64,000 nucleotides of DNA from Burkholderia cenocepacia (GTDB lineage Bacteria > Pseudomonadota > Gammaproteobacteria > Burkholderiales > Burkholderiaceae), in contig NZ_UAQZ01000012.1 in the NCBI RefSeq assembly GCF_900446215.1, positions 310,001-374,000 of the forward strand, given 5' to 3'. The translations under genes were made by a program, and so were the position numbers. How positions within the stretch are numbered: position 1 is the first letter of the stretch; every line of letters starts with the position of its first letter. The notes beneath the pieces are model-generated. The model was not told the origin of the DNA. It was given only the letters and a program-made list of their open reading frames with translations, and ran no database searches. This document shows, one piece after another, positions 62,201 to 64,000 of this stretch.

Positions 62201-64000
62201 TGACGTCGGTCGTCAGCACGCCGGCCGTGGATGCACCCGTGTAGGCCGCGCCACCCGCGACGCGGAACAGCGTCGAATCGTCGGTGTCGACGCTCAGGTG
62301 CTGCGCGGCGACGTTGATTTTCGAGCCCGCGCCGTAGGCGTAGAAGCCGATCTGGTTGGTGCCGGACATGAAGGCCGGCACGGCGTTCGCGCCGACGTCG
62401 ATCGTCGCGCCCGAACGCGCATGCACGCCGATCGCGCCCGCGCCCGTCAGGTTCAGCGCGCCGTCGAGCGTGGCCTTCGCGAGCGGCCCCTCGGCCCAGA
62501 CGCCATAGTTGCGCGTGCCCGACGCAGGATCGAGGCCACCCGCCACGTTGATCGTGCCGGTCGACGTCGCGGCCGTCGCGTTCGTGCCGGTGCCGACGAC
62601 CATGATGCCGATGCCGTTCACGCCATTCAGCGTGATCGTGCCCGTGTTGGTCACGGTCGCGGCGGTGTTGGCCGCCAGCATGCCGACGTTGGCGAGCGGC
62701 GTGCCGGCCGCGGCGCCGTTGACGACGATCGCGCCCGCGTTGGTCAGCGTGCCGGAAGTCGAGCCGATGCTCGCCAGCGCGGCGCCGTTCTGGGTCTGCG
62801 TGCCGATCACGATCGTGCCGAGATTGCTCGCGGTGCCCGACGCGCCGAGCAGGATGCCGTACGCGTGCGCGGCGAGCGCGACGTCGTTCGTGGCTTCGGG
62901 CGCGGCGACGTCGTACTGCGCGGCGCGGCCGAGATAGATCGTGCCGCCGGCTTCGTTCGTGAAGCTGCCGCCGGCGACGAGGCCGCCGATCACCTGGCTG
63001 TCCAGCGTCGTCGCGTTGACGCCGACGTTGATCGTGCCGGCGTTCGACGCGTGCGCGCCGTCCGTCGCGGCCACCGCGTAGTTCTGCAGGTCGAGCCGGT
63101 TGCGGGTGAGATCCCACGCGCCGACGTTCATCACGCCGTTGTTGACGAACGTGGTGCCCGCGCCGTTCGCATACACGCCGCTGCCTTCGACATACGTGCC
63201 GAGCCCGAAGTTGTCGGGCCGGGCGGTGCCCGTGTCGACGTTGTCGCCGGCCGTGTAGCCGGATGAGATCGTGCCGTTGTTGACGCCGCTCGCGCCGCTC
63301 AGCAGGCGCACCAGCGTGAAGTCGCCCGACAGGCGCCCGTCGTTGACGAAGTGCGCACCGTTCTCCGCGACGACCGCCGCGCTCGCGTCGATCGTGTTGG
63401 AGCCGCGGAAGTCGATCTGGCCGTCCTCGCCGATGTGCAGCGTCGCGTTTGCGCCCGTGCCGTGCATCGCGGACGGGTAGTTCCGGGGCAGCGCGTTCTT
63501 GTCGCCGGGCGACACGTTGTTCGCATACTCGAAGGTCTGCGGGGAGAGCGTCACGGCCTGGCCGAATGCGTTGTCGTAGGCGGTCTGCGAGCCGAGCGCG
63601 CCGTTGCGGACCGAACGCACGAGAAAGTCGTTGTACGCGGCGAGCGACGCGGCATCGGTGACGGTCCACGTGCTGCCGTCGAACGCGGTGAAGGTGCCCG
63701 CGTAGGTCGGCACGTCGAGCTGGATGCTGCCGACGGGGCCGCCGCTCGCGAGATAGTCGCCGGTGATGAACCAGATCTGGTTGCGCGAATTCCAGTTGAT
63801 GACGCTCGGGACCGAGCCGGTGCCGTCCGCGTAGGTGAGATCGCTCTGCTTGGCCGCGATCGTCATCACGTTGCCGGTCGCCGCGGGCGCGTTCGCCGCG
63901 TTGCCGATCGAGACGTCGAGCGTGCCGCCCGAGCTTGCGACCGTGCCGATCCGCGTGTTCACGTACTGGTCGCCGTTCACGTCGTGGTACACCTGCACGA
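59277..64000 (-). CDS. Large autotransporter, C-terminal part
   Basis: The last 1,573 residues of a type V secreted protein; the start lies beyond the window. The passenger (about 63,998 down to 60,310) is a long series of Gly/Thr/Ala/Asn-rich strands of the kind TLTNAGAIVVNGAAAG, as expected for a beta-helix. A Gly/Asn linker with SNGNGNGNGG (about 60,255-60,300) leads to the C-terminal beta-barrel (about 60,130-59,280; GVWGRIGGQSLDAN, GFGKSGELYANAKIARN), which ends in YRYSW with the terminal aromatic residue needed for outer-membrane insertion. It is probably a surface adhesin or similar; no catalytic motif is seen in the visible part. Confidence 0.9.
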   Translation of the reverse strand, partial: VQVYHDVNGDQYVNTRIGTVASSGGTLDVSIGNAANAPAATGNVMTIAAKQSDLTYADGTGSVPSVINWNSRNQIWFITGDYLASGGPVGSIQLDVPTYAGTFTAFDGSTWTVTDAASLAAYNDFLVRSVRNGALGSQTAYDNAFGQAVTLSPQTFEYANNVSPGDKNALPRNYPSAMHGTGANATLHIGEDGQIDFRGSNTIDASAAVVAENGAHFVNDGRLSGDFTLVRLLSGASGVNNGTISSGYTAGDNVDTGTARPDNFGLGTYVEGSGVYANGAGTTFVNNGVMNVGAWDLTRNRLDLQNYAVAATDGAHASNAGTINVGVNATTLDSQVIGGLVAGGSFTNEAGGTIYLGRAAQYDVAAPEATNDVALAAHAYGILLGASGTASNLGTIVIGTQTQNGAALASIGSTSGTLTNAGAIVVNGAAAGTPLANVGMLAANTAATVTNTGTITLNGVNGIGIMVVGTGTNATAATSTGTINVAGGLDPASGTRNYGVWAEGPLAKATLDGALNLTGAGAIGVHARSGATIDVGANAVPAFMSGTNQIGFYAYGAGSKINVAAQHLSVDTDDSTLFRVAGGAAYTGASTAGVLTTDVNGQRSRGVLATDAGTTLSTGNAVYDVNGANGIAIAVEGGAKGTIDAGATINLNAAGATAGVVDGQAHDLAGANAGAPVATTLTNHAAVTSSTAGVTGFIAQNLGTLENRSTVLLTGAGSTGVVAGTLGTVNNASTIRVTNGTGALVQGASATLANAGSIEADDGVAGVRLTGAGASVALSGAGTVIANGNADGVLIDSTVTGGGIAAGATSIAVGGSGSGVRNLGANATIALSGTQVATTGNGADGLTSTGAGARIATDAATVVRTAGADARGVSVSGADSTLTANGTTIATTGANAHAIIMDGGATALLSGAKVTASGNAADGIVAQNGGRIADTGSSLASAAGSGATANSGGVLALTGTALTGATAGVLTSDTLANGATSSVLIDGGSVTSATGPAFAARGGTADIAVRNGTVVTAGNGTLLNLANGSNVTFSASAVNLAGDIVSDASSTGNVFLANGTTLTGKIDPVALTVDGTSTWRMTGSSVLSSLTNAGLVAFAAPTGSPTLTGSYKTLTTGGYVGNGGTIALNTYLGADASPTDRLIVNGGAATGTTGLKIANTAGAGAQTTGDGIAVVVTANGGTTTASAFHLAGPVQAGAYEYRLYRGGQGDANGWYLRSQLDPTDPVDPIHPSGGGDGGSNGNGNGNGGALAYRPGVSGYAMTPLLNADYGFSTLGRLHERVGDLYNVEKQQPGNRDGVWGRIGGQSLDANAGRFSADERTFFAQFGKDWTLDQAPGGAGSTHAGVTASIGVSNASFSDMARAGSPNLSTSTGSVEMHAQSVGGYWTRYLSDGTYFDSVGQVTHYGNRYRDSYGNEASQNGFGVALSQEVGKPFAIGTFPVAIEPQAQLMYQYLKLNGFNDNVSAVSGTTTNALRGRVGVRIFRPNLQSDAGGGAATPYFTADVLHDFLSPGQTVVGGTPFATHLGRTWYELGVGVTAGFGKSGELYANAKIARNIGGDYRRGIVGQVGYRYSW

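Noticed and set aside
59326-63669. A 1,447-residue second minus-strand frame within the autotransporter gene
   Set aside because: It overlaps the real frame, is extremely Arg-rich and has no barrel or signal features; it comes from the repetitive codon pattern.
60300-63900. Repetitive DNA that could be mistaken for a CRISPR array or satellite
   Set aside because: The similarity is at the protein level (Gly/Thr/Asn-rich strands); there are no identical repeats of constant length with unique spacers, and no cas genes.

Overview
The window is a 64 kb piece of a high-GC (about two-thirds G+C) chromosome. Gene content, gene order and protein sequences point to the primary chromosome of a Burkholderia, most likely of the cepacia complex; the species call is inference from protein similarity recalled from memory. 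Coding density is very high. I see no tRNA, rRNA, CRISPR array, insertion sequence or prophage. Most of the window is core metabolism plus several compact carbon and nitrogen utilisation modules, each with a local regulator.

Layout. 1-0.6 kb: tail of an S10-type peptidase and a small periplasmic EF-hand protein. 0.9-10.1 kb: a sugar locus (IclR regulator, dgoK, dgoA, SDR, araFGH-type ABC importer, sugar 1-dehydrogenase, mutarotase), i.e. oxidative De Ley-Doudoroff type use of D-galactose and/or L-arabinose. 10.1-16.8 kb: pyrF, an exported HAD phosphatase, the leftward thiL-pgpA-pncC operon, and maeB. 16.8-18.2 kb: a probable leftward small RNA and a barnase/barstar pair. 18.3-23.9 kb: rsmE, a VOC protein and speE (leftward), then tkt-gapA. 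24-29.4 kb: a LysR gene divergent from idnO-idnD, and an MFS exporter divergent from a second LysR gene. 29.4-33.3 kb: a FadR-type regulator divergent from dctA-alc-allA (allantoate breakdown). 33.4-43.3 kb: fur, bamE, dapB, an ExbB/ExbD pair, leuS-lptE-holA, proA-hemJ. 43.4-49.2 kb: hexR divergent from edd-eda, then gntP-gntK (gluconate uptake and Entner-Doudoroff pathway). 49.2-54.3 kb: a TetR regulator divergent from a PuuB-like amine oxidase, purB, and a LysR gene. 54.5-59.2 kb: gdhA and the glutamate/aspartate importer gltIJKL. 59.3 kb to the end: the C-terminal 1.57 k residues of a large autotransporter.

How the genes connect. dgoK/dgoA, edd/eda, idnD/idnO and gntP/gntK all feed the KDPG/KDPGal aldolase reactions, giving pyruvate and glyceraldehyde 3-phosphate, which gapA, tkt and maeB then handle. 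dctA-alc-allA links ureide nitrogen to glyoxylate. gdhA-gltIJKL pairs glutamate import with its oxidative deamination.

The main unusual points are: a two-base deletion in a CG run that breaks gltL between its ABC signature motif and Walker B; a likely unannotated small RNA downstream of maeB, transcribed leftward from a promoter overlapping a 16-bp palindrome; clear operator palindromes for the FadR-type, HexR and TetR regulators lying in or beside recognisable promoters; strong hairpins between the binding-protein gene and the permease/ATPase genes in both ABC operons; and an altered DxTDP motif in SpeE. I did not find a wholly new multi-gene system; the small RNA is the closest to something undescribed.
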